NCBI RefSeq assembly: GCF_900129505.1
Contig: NZ_LT670818.1
Span: forward strand, 9,085,001-9,149,000
Direction: 5' to 3'
Length of the DNA stretch: 64,000 nt
Origin: Bradyrhizobium erythrophlei
GTDB taxonomy: Bacteria; Pseudomonadota; Alphaproteobacteria; Rhizobiales; Xanthobacteraceae
Shown one piece after another: positions 35,691 to 44,270 of this stretch. The position numbers were made by a program, and so were the translations under genes. The stretch's first letter is position 1; every line of letters starts with the position of its first letter. Under the pieces are notes generated by a model that saw only the letters and a program-made list of their open reading frames with translations, was not told the origin of the DNA and did not search any database.

Positions 35691-37138
35691 GCATCTCTTC
35701 GTACGATCCCGTCGCGGCGGTGCTGCTGATCCCGATTGGCGCGGCGGCGTTATTGGCCGCGCTGCCGGGCTATCGCCTCACGGCGCGGCTGAACGTCGTG
35801 GCGAGTCTCGCGACATTCCTGTCGGCGCTGTCGCTATTCGCAATCGATCGTCCGCCGCCGGGTCCTTACGTACTGATCGACGACCTCAACATCGTCTTCA
35901 TCGTGCTCAACACCTTCGTCGGCTTCACCACTTCGATCTTCAGTGCGAGCTATATCGCCCATGAACTCGAAAGCGGGCGGCTGACGCCGGTATATCTGCG
36001 TTTCTACCACGCGATGTACCAGACCATGATGTTCGGCATGAATCTGGCGTTCGTGTCGAACAATATCGGCCTGATGTGGGTGGCGGTGGAAATCGCGACG
36101 CTGACCACGGTGCTGATGGTCGGCATCTACCGCACCCATGCGGCACTGGAAGCGGCGTGGAAATATTTCATTCTCGGCAGCGTCGGCATTGCCTTCGCGC
36201 TGTTCGGCACCATCCTGGTCTATATGGCGGCGCGGCCGGTGGTCGGCGAAGGCCAGGACGGCATGATCTGGACACTCCTGATCCAGCATGCGGCGAAGTT
36301 CGACCCTGCTTTGCTCAACGTCGCCTTCATCTTCCTGTTTCTCGGCTACGGTACCAAGGTCGGGCTGGCGCCGCTGCACGCCTGGCTGCCCGACGCGCAT
36401 GCCGAAGGCCCGACCCCGATATCGGCGGTGCTGTCCGGCTTGTTGCTGAACGTCGCGCTCTACGCGCTTCTGCGCTTCAAGATCCTGCTCGCCGCCGCTC
36501 CTGACGCGATCGCGCCCGGCCCGCTGATGGTGACGATGGGGCTGGTCTCGCTGGTGTTCGCGGCCTTCATGCTGTACCGCCGCCGCGACATCAAACGCCT
36601 GTTCGCCTATTCCTCGATCGAGCACATGGGCATCATCGTGTTCGCGTTCGGCATGGGCGGCCCGCTCGCCAATTTCGCAGGCCTTCTGCACATGGTGATG
36701 CACAGCCTGACCAAGTCGGCGATCTTCTATGCGGTCGGCCATATCTCGCAGATCAAGGGCACGCAGCGGATCCACCGGATCCGCGGCCTGACGGTAACGC
36801 ACCCCGCGCTCGGCTGGGGGCTGGTGGTCGGCGTGGTCGCGATCGCAGGCCTGCCGCCGCTCGGCATCTTCATGAGCGAGTTCCTGGTCGTGAGTTCGAC
36901 CTTCGCGCGCCAGCCCCTGCTCGCCATCGTCCTGGTGTTCGGCCTGCTGCTCGCGTTCGGCGCGCTGACGTTGCGCCTGACCACCGTTGCCTTCGGCAGA
37001 CCGCGCGGCAGCACGGCTTCGGCGCAAGCGTCCTATGTGCCGATGTTCGCGCATCTCGCCTTGGTTCTATGCGCGGGGATCTATCTTCCCGCGCCGCTCG
37101 TCGCCTGGTTCCAGCATGTGGCCCGCCTCCTCGGATAG
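35687..37138 (+). CDS. hyfF: hydrogenase-4-like membrane subunit F (NuoN/M-like)
   Basis: A 483-residue antiporter-like subunit. Markers are LMWVAVEIATLTTVLM (helix 5 Glu), GYGTKVGLAPLHAWLPDAHA (Lys and the broken-helix region), and RRRDIKRLFAYSSIEHMGII. It is the second pump-type subunit of the complex. The ATG overlaps the hyfE stop by four bases. E. coli hyf has an extra subunit D at this point; here it is absent, as in formate hydrogenlyase and Ehr operons. Confidence 0.92.
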   Translation: MSISSYDPVAAVLLIPIGAAALLAALPGYRLTARLNVVASLATFLSALSLFAIDRPPPGPYVLIDDLNIVFIVLNTFVGFTTSIFSASYIAHELESGRLTPVYLRFYHAMYQTMMFGMNLAFVSNNIGLMWVAVEIATLTTVLMVGIYRTHAALEAAWKYFILGSVGIAFALFGTILVYMAARPVVGEGQDGMIWTLLIQHAAKFDPALLNVAFIFLFLGYGTKVGLAPLHAWLPDAHAEGPTPISAVLSGLLLNVALYALLRFKILLAAAPDAIAPGPLMVTMGLVSLVFAAFMLYRRRDIKRLFAYSSIEHMGIIVFAFGMGGPLANFAGLLHMVMHSLTKSAIFYAVGHISQIKGTQRIHRIRGLTVTHPALGWGLVVGVVAIAGLPPLGIFMSEFLVVSSTFARQPLLAIVLVFGLLLAFGALTLRLTTVAFGRPRGSTASAQASYVPMFAHLALVLCAGIYLPAPLVAWFQHVARLLG

Positions 37139-37150
37139 GATGAACAGGAT

Positions 37151-38662
37151 ATGCCGTCGCTGATCGATCGCATTCTGGAAGGCCGCGCAATCCGGCACCG
37201 CAACCCCTGGCCGCGCGCCGAGGTCGGTGCGCATCTCTGGAGATTTGCGATCAACGAACTGGCGCAGGGACGTCTCGGCTTGCTTGGCCTGTGGGGCGAA
37301 CCTTCGACGGTGCATATGGCGATCATGGATGGCGACACGGCGGAAATCGCGGTTCTCAGCCTGGACTGCCCCGATGGCGTTTATCCCTCCGTCGGCGCAC
37401 TTCACCCGCCGGCGCTTCGCCTGGAGCGCACCGCCCAGGATCTGTTCGGCCTGGTCGCACAAGGCCTGCCCGACACCCGCCCCTGGCTTGATCACAATCA
37501 GTGGGGCGTGCGCTTTCCGCTTGGAGAACGTACCGACGCATTGCCGAACCCATCGCCCTATCGCTTCCTGCCGGTCGAGGGAGACGGCGTGCACCAGATC
37601 GCCGTCGGTCCGGTGCATGCCGGCATCATCGAGCCCGGACATTTCCGCTTCACCGCGAGCGGCGAGACCGTGGTGCGGCTGGAACAGCGGCTGGGATATG
37701 TTCACAAGGGCATCGAGGGGCTGATGACCGGCGCCACTCTCGATCGCGGGGTCCAGCTTGCGGGGCGCGTCTCCGGCGACAGCACGGTTGCCTATGCTTA
37801 CGCGTTTTCAAAGGCCGCCGAGGCGGCGCTCGGGCTTGCCGTGCCCGAGCGCGCCGTCTGGCTGCGCGCGCTACTGGCCGAACTGGAGCGGCTTGCCAAC
37901 CATCTCGGCGACATCGGCGCCATCTGCAACGATGCCTCGTTCGCGCTGATGCACGCCCATACCAGCGTGCTGCGCGAGAGCGTGCTGCGCGCGGCCGATA
38001 CCGCCTTCGGCCATCGCCTGATGCAGGACATCATCGTGCCCGGCGGCGTCACAAACGATATCAACGATGCCGGTCGCGAGGCGATCCACGCCGCAGCGGA
38101 CAACATCCGCCTGCACTTTCCGGCGCTGGTCGAACTCTACGACAACACCGCCTCGCTGCAGGATCGCACCGTCGATACCGGCCTGCTCAAGCCGGCGCTG
38201 GCCAGGCAATATGCCGCCGGCGGCTATGTCGGCCGCGCCTCGGGGCGATCCTTCGACGCGCGCCGGACGCTTGCCTATCCGCCCTATGACAGCCTGCGCT
38301 TCGAGGTGCCGGTGCTGAGCGAGGGCGACGTCAACGCGCGGGTCTGGATCCGGGTGCGCGAAGTCGAGCAAAGCCTGGCGCTGATCGGCCAGATCCTGGA
38401 CCGGCTGCCGCAGGGCGAACTGCGCGCGGAAGTAACGCCGCGCCAGGAAGCGCGCGAGGGCATGGCGATCGTCGAAGGCTTCCGCGGCGACGTTCTGGCC
38501 TGGCTCCGCCTGCGCGATGGCAAGATCGAACGATGCCATCTGCGCGACCCCTCCTGGTTTCAATGGCCGCTGCTGGAGGCCGCCATCGAAGGCAACATCG
38601 TCGCGGACTTTCCGCTCTGCAACAAATCGTTCAACTGTTCGTATTCGGGCCAGGATCTCTGA
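37151..38662 (+). CDS. hyfG: Ehr large subunit: NuoCD/HyfG-like without the Ni-Fe ligands
   Basis: A 503-residue fusion of a NuoC-like N-terminal domain (about 1-150) and a NuoD/hydrogenase large-subunit domain. HFRFTASGETVVRLEQRLGYVHKG is the normal opening of the second domain. The Ni-binding CxxC pair is gone: where hydrogenases have CGxC, this protein has GRVSGDST (residues 205-212), and the C-terminal motif ends SFNCSYSGQDL with one Cys and no CxxCxxR. So it cannot bind Ni and Fe like a hydrogenase and is not expected to make or use hydrogen. The substrate-side function is unknown. Confidence 0.9.
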   Translation: MPSLIDRILEGRAIRHRNPWPRAEVGAHLWRFAINELAQGRLGLLGLWGEPSTVHMAIMDGDTAEIAVLSLDCPDGVYPSVGALHPPALRLERTAQDLFGLVAQGLPDTRPWLDHNQWGVRFPLGERTDALPNPSPYRFLPVEGDGVHQIAVGPVHAGIIEPGHFRFTASGETVVRLEQRLGYVHKGIEGLMTGATLDRGVQLAGRVSGDSTVAYAYAFSKAAEAALGLAVPERAVWLRALLAELERLANHLGDIGAICNDASFALMHAHTSVLRESVLRAADTAFGHRLMQDIIVPGGVTNDINDAGREAIHAAADNIRLHFPALVELYDNTASLQDRTVDTGLLKPALARQYAAGGYVGRASGRSFDARRTLAYPPYDSLRFEVPVLSEGDVNARVWIRVREVEQSLALIGQILDRLPQGELRAEVTPRQEAREGMAIVEGFRGDVLAWLRLRDGKIERCHLRDPSWFQWPLLEAAIEGNIVADFPLCNKSFNCSYSGQDL

Positions 38663-38663
38663 G

Positions 38664-39194
38664 ATGCGCAAACTGCTGCTTCAAAGCCTGTTTCGCTCGC
38701 CCCTCACCGAACCGGCGCCATTGCCGGACGACGCGGCGGTGGCCGAACTCGCAACCGCGCTCGGCCACGCGGCGCGGCGGCGGCTCGGCCGCAGCCTGTC
38801 GATCCGCGAGGTCGACGCCGGCTCCTGCAACGGATGCGAGCTTGAGATCCACGCGCTCAACAACGCCTATTACGACGTCGAACGTTTTGGCCTGCGCTTC
38901 GTCGCCTCGCCGCGCCATGCCGATGTGCTGATGGTGACCGGGCCCGTGACCAAAAACATGCGCGAAGCGCTGCAGCGCACCTACGACGCCGTCCCGGGCC
39001 CCAAATGGGTGGTCGCGGTCGGAGACTGCGCGCGCGACGGCGGCTGCTTCGCCGGCAGCTATGCGGTGGTCGGCGGCGTTTCCGAGGTGATCCCGGTCGA
39101 CCTGCATATTCCGGGCTGCCCTCCTGCGCCCATGGCGATGCTGCAGGCCTTGCTGGCGCTGCTCGAGCGGGTCGACGCAGCTGCCACATCTTGA
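38664..39194 (+). CDS. hyfI: Ehr small subunit: NuoB/HyfI-like iron-sulfur protein
   Basis: A 176-residue NuoB-like subunit. It keeps the four Cys that hold the proximal [4Fe-4S] cluster: C55 and C58 (SCNGCELEI), C122 (GDCARDGGCF) and C152 (IPGCPPAP). The start two bases after the large-subunit stop shows close coupling. With no NuoI/HyfH-like ferredoxin gene in the cluster, the electron partner of this cluster is not identified. The two last residues of the operon stop 18 bases from the convergent second Xre gene. Confidence 0.92.
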   Translation: MRKLLLQSLFRSPLTEPAPLPDDAAVAELATALGHAARRRLGRSLSIREVDAGSCNGCELEIHALNNAYYDVERFGLRFVASPRHADVLMVTGPVTKNMREALQRTYDAVPGPKWVVAVGDCARDGGCFAGSYAVVGGVSEVIPVDLHIPGCPPAPMAMLQALLALLERVDAAATS

Positions 39195-39212
39195 AGATCG
39201 TTTCGCGGTCGT

Positions 39213-39539
39213 TCAGCGCGCGCGTTCCAGCGCCCGCGGGGAAGACGGCTTCGGCTTTGTCTTCGTCTTGACCGACGTCTTCGGTTTCGTGACATGCTCG
39301 CGCAGCCGCACGCCGCGGCCGCCACTCGTGCTCGCACCACCGGGATTGATCAGCTCGATTCCGGCGCCATCGAGCGCCGCCACCAGCTTCATCAACGAAT
39401 CGACATTGCCGCGGACGACGCCGTCGCTGGCCTCCATGCGCTGGATGGTCGGCACCGAGAGGCCGGCAAGCTCCGCCATTTGCCGCTGATCGATGTTCAG
39501 GAGCGCACGCGCGGCCCTGAGCTGATTGGCGGTGATCAT
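39213..39539 (-). CDS. small Xre-family transcriptional regulator (second of a pair)
   Basis: A 108-residue paralogue of the regulator at 31776. The helix-turn-helix region is almost the same (QLRAARALLNIDQRQMAEL and SVPTIQRMEAS), as is the GVRLR end; a Lys/Pro/Ser-rich tail of about 30 residues is added. It is convergent to the Ehr operon and divergent from the spermidine-synthase-like gene. The shared sequence suggests duplication within this locus. Confidence 0.88.
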   Translation of the reverse strand: MITANQLRAARALLNIDQRQMAELAGLSVPTIQRMEASDGVVRGNVDSLMKLVAALDGAGIELINPGGASTSGGRGVRLREHVTKPKTSVKTKTKPKPSSPRALERAR

Positions 39540-39594
39540 GCAGTCGATTTCTCCGGTTCAGCGCTCGAACGGTCGGTCGCGGACATTGGCGTCC

Positions 39595-39619
39595 GACATC
39601 TTACATGATAAGAGATGTC
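39595..39619. promoter_or_regulatory. candidate operator between regulator 2 and spermidine-synthase-like gene
   Basis: GACATCT (39595-39601) and AGATGTC (39613-39619) are an exact inverted repeat with 11 bases between. It lies between two divergent starts (39539 and 39640). It shares the CATC/GATG half-sites with the dyads upstream of the first regulator, as expected if the pair of paralogues recognise related sites. Confidence 0.45.
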
Positions 39620-39639
39620 TGATACATATTATTTAATGC

Positions 39640-40359
39640 ATGGTGGCTGCTGTGCGGCTGTTGGGACGATACCAGGGCAGGAACGGCGAGATCGAGATCG
39701 TCGAATGCCTGGAGTCCGGCACCCGCATCTATTTCGAACAGGGCGTGCGGCAGAGCCAGGCGACGCCTGACGGCGAAAGCATCTTCACCTATGTCAGGCT
39801 GATGGACGAGTTGTTGTCGCGCGCGGCGAACGTCCTCATCCTGGGATGCGGCGGCGGCAATCTCGCCACCAGGCTGACCCATCTCGGCAAGCAACTGACG
39901 ATCGTCGACAACAATCCGATCAGCTTCGTGATCGCCCACAAGTTCTTCGCACTGCCCGACGATCTCGCCTGCATCGTCTCCGATTTCCGCAAGTTCGTCT
40001 TTGCGGACGAGGCGCGTTACGACGGCATCGCCATTGACATCGGCGGTCCCGGTTTCAACTTCGACGAGGAGTTCGACGTCGAGACCTGCGAGGCGATCCG
40101 CGCCCGGCTGGCGCCGGGCGGCCGCATCGTCATGAATGTGACGGTGCCCAACGATATCGATCCGACCGCAGACCGGATCGCGGCGCGGCTCGCCGGCGAC
40201 ACCTTGCGGGTATGGATCATCGATGAGCAGGGCATCGAGGACCGCAATGCGATCCTGGCCTGCCTGCCGGAGCGGCAATTGAATGCGCGTTCAGCACTAC
40301 AAGAGGTGATGGGCACCACCAGGGAGCGCTGGTCGATCCGGCACGGCAGGCTGCGCTGA
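39640..40359 (+). CDS. spermidine synthase-like methyltransferase-fold protein
   Basis: A 239-residue protein with the Rossmann methyltransferase fold of spermidine synthases. The motif-I region VLILGCGGGNLATRL and the following LTIVDNNP are clear, as is ARYDGIAIDIGGPG in the position of the acidic pair. The N-terminal spermidine-synthase signature is only partial (YFEQGVRQSQATPDGES). It may be a polyamine synthase-like enzyme or an unassigned methyltransferase. No Shine-Dalgarno sequence precedes the ATG, and a TATTAT sits only nine bases upstream, so the mRNA may be leaderless. Confidence 0.75.
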   Translation: MVAAVRLLGRYQGRNGEIEIVECLESGTRIYFEQGVRQSQATPDGESIFTYVRLMDELLSRAANVLILGCGGGNLATRLTHLGKQLTIVDNNPISFVIAHKFFALPDDLACIVSDFRKFVFADEARYDGIAIDIGGPGFNFDEEFDVETCEAIRARLAPGGRIVMNVTVPNDIDPTADRIAARLAGDTLRVWIIDEQGIEDRNAILACLPERQLNARSALQEVMGTTRERWSIRHGRLR

Positions 40360-40457
40360 AGCGGCCTGGCCTACGGACCGTCCAACGGCTGACAAGCCGT
40401 ATAGCGCCCCCGCTCAACGGCCATCCTTTCTGGAACAGCAGCCCGGCGCGAACCGGA

Positions 40458-41054
40458 TCAGTGCTTGAACTCGAGGACGATGACTACGCCCGTCAGTTCC
40501 GGCTCATGCGGTTTCAGACTGGTCAGAGTGGCGTCGCTCCAGTCGGCAAGACTAACGACTTCACCGGTCTGAGCTTCCATGTCAGGCGTTTCAGTCGGCT
40601 CCAGCACCTTGAGACCGGTACCGTCGAGAAAAAACGTGTGGTTCCCGAACAGATTGTTCAATTGGGTCACCGCGGGATGATCATCGGGAAGAACCTCGGC
40701 ATCGAACTGGCTCAAGGTTTGTTTCACCTGTGCCGAATTTAGTTTCATGGGCTGCTCCTGTTCTTTACGCCAGTCCGCCTGGACGTTTTCCTCCTGGGGT
40801 GCCACGGTTTGCGGTACCTGGCACAATTTACTGCCCAGCGGATGATGCTTCTCGACTTCCGCTATCGCCTTGTTGGCGAGAACTGCCTGGTTCCTTACGC
40901 CTCGCCGCCACTCCGCCATGATCGCCTCGCCAGCGACGGCTTCCATGCCGGCGTACAATTCCTCGTCATGCGGCAGGTCAAAACAGCGCATGACAATATC
41001 CAGCGCCTGGTTGAGAACCAGCTCGTCTTCGGTAACCGCCGAAGGGAAACTCAT
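40458..41054 (-). CDS. hypothetical protein, acidic
   Basis: A 198-residue product with no recognised family and no signal peptide. It is soluble and acidic, with predicted helices (DELVLNQALDIVMRCFDLP, QVKQTLSQFDAEVLP) and a C-terminal part rich in Leu, Thr and Glu ending GVVIVLEFKH. The composition differs from shadow frames of this region and supports a real gene. It lies alone, upstream of a small membrane protein gene on the same strand. Confidence 0.65.
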   Translation of the reverse strand: MSFPSAVTEDELVLNQALDIVMRCFDLPHDEELYAGMEAVAGEAIMAEWRRGVRNQAVLANKAIAEVEKHHPLGSKLCQVPQTVAPQEENVQADWRKEQEQPMKLNSAQVKQTLSQFDAEVLPDDHPAVTQLNNLFGNHTFFLDGTGLKVLEPTETPDMEAQTGEVVSLADWSDATLTSLKPHEPELTGVVIVLEFKH

Positions 41055-41165
41055 CGCACATCCCTCCGGAAGTTGCGCCGAAATCCGGAAACGCGCCGGG
41101 GACCGGAGCGTTCCATCTTGAACTGCAGATCGAAAAGCAGGCGACGTTGCATCCGGGCCCAGGAT

Positions 41166-41342
41166 TCAGCGCGCGAAGGCCGTGAGCAACGCCAGAACCA
41201 CCGCGCCAGCCAACCCTGCGACAAAGATCGCGCGGCGAAGCGGCGTGCGCAGAATAATCTCGCCACCCCTGACCTTCTCGCTGGGATAGGCGGGCCGCGG
41301 CGGCCCGTTTTTCTCTTCAGTGATCTGAGTGGTCCGGGGCAT
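41166..41342 (-). CDS. small C-terminally anchored membrane protein
   Basis: A 58-residue product with a Pro/Lys-rich soluble N-terminus (TTQITEEKNGPPRPAYPSEK) and one C-terminal helix (AIFVAGLAGAVVLALLTAF). It is the last part of a much longer open minus-strand frame whose remaining part shadows a transporter gene; only this end has sensible composition. Function unknown. Confidence 0.5.
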   Translation of the reverse strand: MPRTTQITEEKNGPPRPAYPSEKVRGGEIILRTPLRRAIFVAGLAGAVVLALLTAFAR

Positions 41343-41696
41343 CGCCAAATCAGCTCTCTGTTCGTTTGCACCCTGTCGAGCCAAATCAAACCGGCGGCGA
41401 AGGTTCCGCGCTCCCCGCGCAATCTTTGCCGGCGTCCGAAAGGCTCGGCGTCGGCGAGTTCGTGATACCCGACAGCCGAACCTCGTTCCGCCGGTGGGCG
41501 AGCCGGACGTTTGATCCCGGCTCTGCGCGTTTCCTGCGCCGATCGCCCATAAATTCCGCAGTACCTGCCTAAATCCTGGTACCCGCGCATCCAACTTTTT
41601 GTGCGCCCCGGGACAAGCCTGAAACCGGCAAGCGACCGTAGGCTTCCTTGGAACTTGGAACATGGCGTCGCCATGACAATTTCGAAGGAGAAACAG
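41343..41696. other. intergenic region upstream of amide-transport operon
   Basis: 354 bases with no coding frame of plausible composition. The transport operon promoter should lie here, but no clear sigma-70 or sigma-54 elements were found. A small palindrome, ATGGCGTCGCCAT, occurs at about 41661. Confidence 0.45.
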
Positions 41697-42611
41697 ATGC
41701 ACAGGCAGTTTTCCACCGAGGCCCGGCCGCGGCATTCCGCCGTGATCTCCGGTTTGCGCAATGCCGCGCTCGTTGCGTTCCTGTTGGCGGCCGTGTGGGC
41801 GCCGACATCCGCCAGCGCTGCGGCGCCTGCGGGCTGCGCGGCCCTGCAGGCCAAATATCCGCAATTCAAGGGCACGCAGCTCGTCAACGCCATCAACCCG
41901 CATACGCCGGGCTATGAAGCGATCGACCCGAAAGATCCGAACAAATATGTCGGCTTCGACATCGACCTCGGCGAGGCGATCGGCGAGTGCCTCGGCTTCA
42001 CGCTGAGCTACAAGCCCGTCACCTTCGCGGCGCTCCTGACCACATTGGCGAGCGGACAGGCCGACATCGTGATCTCCGACATCTATGCCACCGAAGAACG
42101 GGCCAAGGCCGCCGACTTCATCACCTATTCGAAGGTGTTCGACGGCGTGCTGGTGGCCAAGGGCAATCCGAAGAAGATTACCGGCATCAATATCTCGATG
42201 TGCGGCGCGGCGGCCGCCGAGAATACCGGCTTCGTCGAGGTGCCGCTGGTGCAGGCGCTGATTCCGGAATGCAAGGCGGCCAGCAAGCCCGAGCCGACGC
42301 TGCAGCTCTATGACAACAACGCCAACTGCATCCAGGCGATCCTCGCCGGCCGCGCCGACACCTATGTCAACGACGTCAACACCGTCGACCAGGCAGTCAA
42401 GGCCAATCCCGACAAGCTGGAGAAGGCGATCGCGGTCACGATCCCCTACTCGGTCGGCATCGCCGTTCCCAGGGACAAGCCCGATTTCCGCGACGCCGTG
42501 ATGGCCGCGCTGATCGAGGTCCAGAAGGCCGGCACCCACAAGGCCCTGCTCGCGAAGTGGGAGCTTGACCCCAACAACTTCAAAGAGCCCGATATTCTCT
42601 CGGTCAAGTAA
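41697..42611 (+). CDS. ABC transporter substrate-binding protein (polar amino-acid type)
   Basis: A 304-residue periplasmic binding protein of the SBP_bac_3 family. The signal peptide runs to about residue 40 (cut near ASAAAP). Typical segments are VGFDIDLGEAIGE, ASGQADIVISDIYATEERAK and NDVNTVDQAVKANP. The ATG at 41697 has AAGGAG six bases upstream and is preferred to two upstream ATGs. It is the first gene of a transport unit: the fused permease-ATPase starts at its last base. Ligand is unknown; the formamidases next to it suggest an amide or amino-acid-like compound. Confidence 0.9.
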   Translation: MHRQFSTEARPRHSAVISGLRNAALVAFLLAAVWAPTSASAAAPAGCAALQAKYPQFKGTQLVNAINPHTPGYEAIDPKDPNKYVGFDIDLGEAIGECLGFTLSYKPVTFAALLTTLASGQADIVISDIYATEERAKAADFITYSKVFDGVLVAKGNPKKITGINISMCGAAAAENTGFVEVPLVQALIPECKAASKPEPTLQLYDNNANCIQAILAGRADTYVNDVNTVDQAVKANPDKLEKAIAVTIPYSVGIAVPRDKPDFRDAVMAALIEVQKAGTHKALLAKWELDPNNFKEPDILSVK

Positions 42612-44230
42612 TGTCGCTGTTCGTCCACTATCTCAGCCTGCCGTATTTGAACGAGGGCATCTGGTTCACCGTCGCGGTGACCGCCCTCGGTCTCGGCGGC
42701 GGGCTGATCCTCGGGCTGGTGCTGGCGGCGATGCAGCTCAGCCGCTTCGCGGTGCTGGCCGCCCTCGCCCGCAGCTATACCGTGATCTTCCGCGGCACCC
42801 CGCTGATCCTGCAGATGGTGTTTGCCTATGACGCCTTGCCGCAGATCGGCTTGAAACTCTCGGCGGTCGGCGCCGCCGGCCTCGCGCTGGCCGCCAATGA
42901 AGCCCCGTTCATCGCCGAAATGCTGCGCGCGGGCGTGCTCGGCGTCGACCGCGGGCAGGTTCTGGCCGGCCAGGCGCTGGGGATGACGCCGGCCTTGCTG
43001 ATGCGCCGCATCATCGCGCCGCAGGCGATCCGGACCATGATTCCCGCGTTCGGCAACGAGACCGTCAGCGCGCTGAAGAATTCCTCGCTCGCCAGCGTGA
43101 TCTCCGTGCAGGAACTGACGCTGCGAAGCACGCAGCTGGCGTCCTCGACCTTCGATTTCTTCTCGATCTTCTTCGCCTCCGGGCTGATCTACCTCGTGCT
43201 CACCACGCTGGTCAGCGTGATCCAGCTGTTCGTGGAGCGCGCGCTCGATCTCGACCGCGTCACACCGCAGGGGCGGCTTGCGATCTTCCTGCCCTGGCGC
43301 CGCGTCGATCTGCAAACGAAGGCAAAACTCGCCGAACAGACCGCGCAAACCGCCCCGGCGCACAGCCTGCTGCCGGAGATGCCGGCGCCGCGCCCGACCT
43401 CGCGGAGCGACCGCGCCAAGCATGCCGCGATGGTCGAACGCAACAATATCGCCGTCGAGGTCACCGGCCTGCGCAAGAATTACGGTGAGCAAGCCGTGCT
43501 CAACGGCGTCGACCTCACCGTGCGGGTCGGTGAAGTGGTGGCGCTGCTCGGGCCCAGCGGATCGGGCAAGAGCACCTTGCTGCGCTGCATCAACCATCTG
43601 GAGAACTGGGATTCCGGCATGGTGCGCGTCGGCGGCCGCCGTCTCGGCCACAGCGACGACGGCAGGAAGCTGACCCCACGCGCGATCGCCAATGAACGCG
43701 CCAGCGTCGGCGTCGGCATGGTGTTCCAGCAGTTCAACCTATTTAGCCATCTGACCGCCCGGGAGAATGTCGCAGGCCCCTTGCGCTGGGTGCACGGCCT
43801 GAGCCGCACCGACGCCGACCGCCGCGCGCAGGAACTGCTCGAACGTGTGGGCTTAAGCCATCGCGCCGACGCGCTGCCGCGGCATCTGTCCGGCGGCCAG
43901 CAGCAACGCGTCGCCATCGCGCGCGCGCTTGCGCCCAATCCGAGCGTGCTGCTGCTGGACGAGCCGACCTCCGCACTCGATCCCGAACTCGTCAACGAGG
44001 TGCTGGAGGTGATCCGGCGGCTGGCGGTCGATGACGGGCTGACCATGATCATCTCGACCCATCAGATCCGCTTCGCCGACGAAGTCGCCGACCGCGTCGC
44101 GTTCCTGTCCGGCGGCTCCATCATCGAACAGGGACCGGCGCACGAAATCCTCAGCAATCCACAACACCCGGCCACCGCGCGCTTCCTCAGCGTGATGGAG
44201 GCCGACAAGGCGCCGGAGAGCACGTCATGA
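42611..44230 (+). CDS. fused ABC transporter permease and ATPase (amino-acid type)
   Basis: A 539-residue fusion. Residues 1-215 are a HisMQ-type permease with its EAA-like loop near RAGVLGVDRGQVLAGQALGM; after a Pro/Ala/Arg-rich linker (about 230-275) comes a HisP-type ATPase with Walker A GPSGSGKST (314-322), Q-loop FQQFNLF, signature LSGGQQQR and Walker B VLLLDEP. Normally these are two proteins; the fusion is intact with no frameshift. One permease type only is present, so the transporter would be a homodimer of this fusion. The start codon shares its first base with the preceding stop. Confidence 0.93.
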   Translation: MSLFVHYLSLPYLNEGIWFTVAVTALGLGGGLILGLVLAAMQLSRFAVLAALARSYTVIFRGTPLILQMVFAYDALPQIGLKLSAVGAAGLALAANEAPFIAEMLRAGVLGVDRGQVLAGQALGMTPALLMRRIIAPQAIRTMIPAFGNETVSALKNSSLASVISVQELTLRSTQLASSTFDFFSIFFASGLIYLVLTTLVSVIQLFVERALDLDRVTPQGRLAIFLPWRRVDLQTKAKLAEQTAQTAPAHSLLPEMPAPRPTSRSDRAKHAAMVERNNIAVEVTGLRKNYGEQAVLNGVDLTVRVGEVVALLGPSGSGKSTLLRCINHLENWDSGMVRVGGRRLGHSDDGRKLTPRAIANERASVGVGMVFQQFNLFSHLTARENVAGPLRWVHGLSRTDADRRAQELLERVGLSHRADALPRHLSGGQQQRVAIARALAPNPSVLLLDEPTSALDPELVNEVLEVIRRLAVDDGLTMIISTHQIRFADEVADRVAFLSGGSIIEQGPAHEILSNPQHPATARFLSVMEADKAPESTS

Positions 44231-44270
44231 CCCGCCGGCCGAGACTTCTCTTTCTTGAAGAGGCAATCGC

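Noticed and set aside
37151..38662. Annotation of the large subunit as an active [NiFe] hydrogenase
   Set aside because: The Ni-Fe cysteine pairs are absent, so only the fold is shared.
41343..42539. Long extension of the minus-strand small membrane protein gene
   Set aside because: It covers the substrate-binding protein gene and only its last 58 codons have normal composition.
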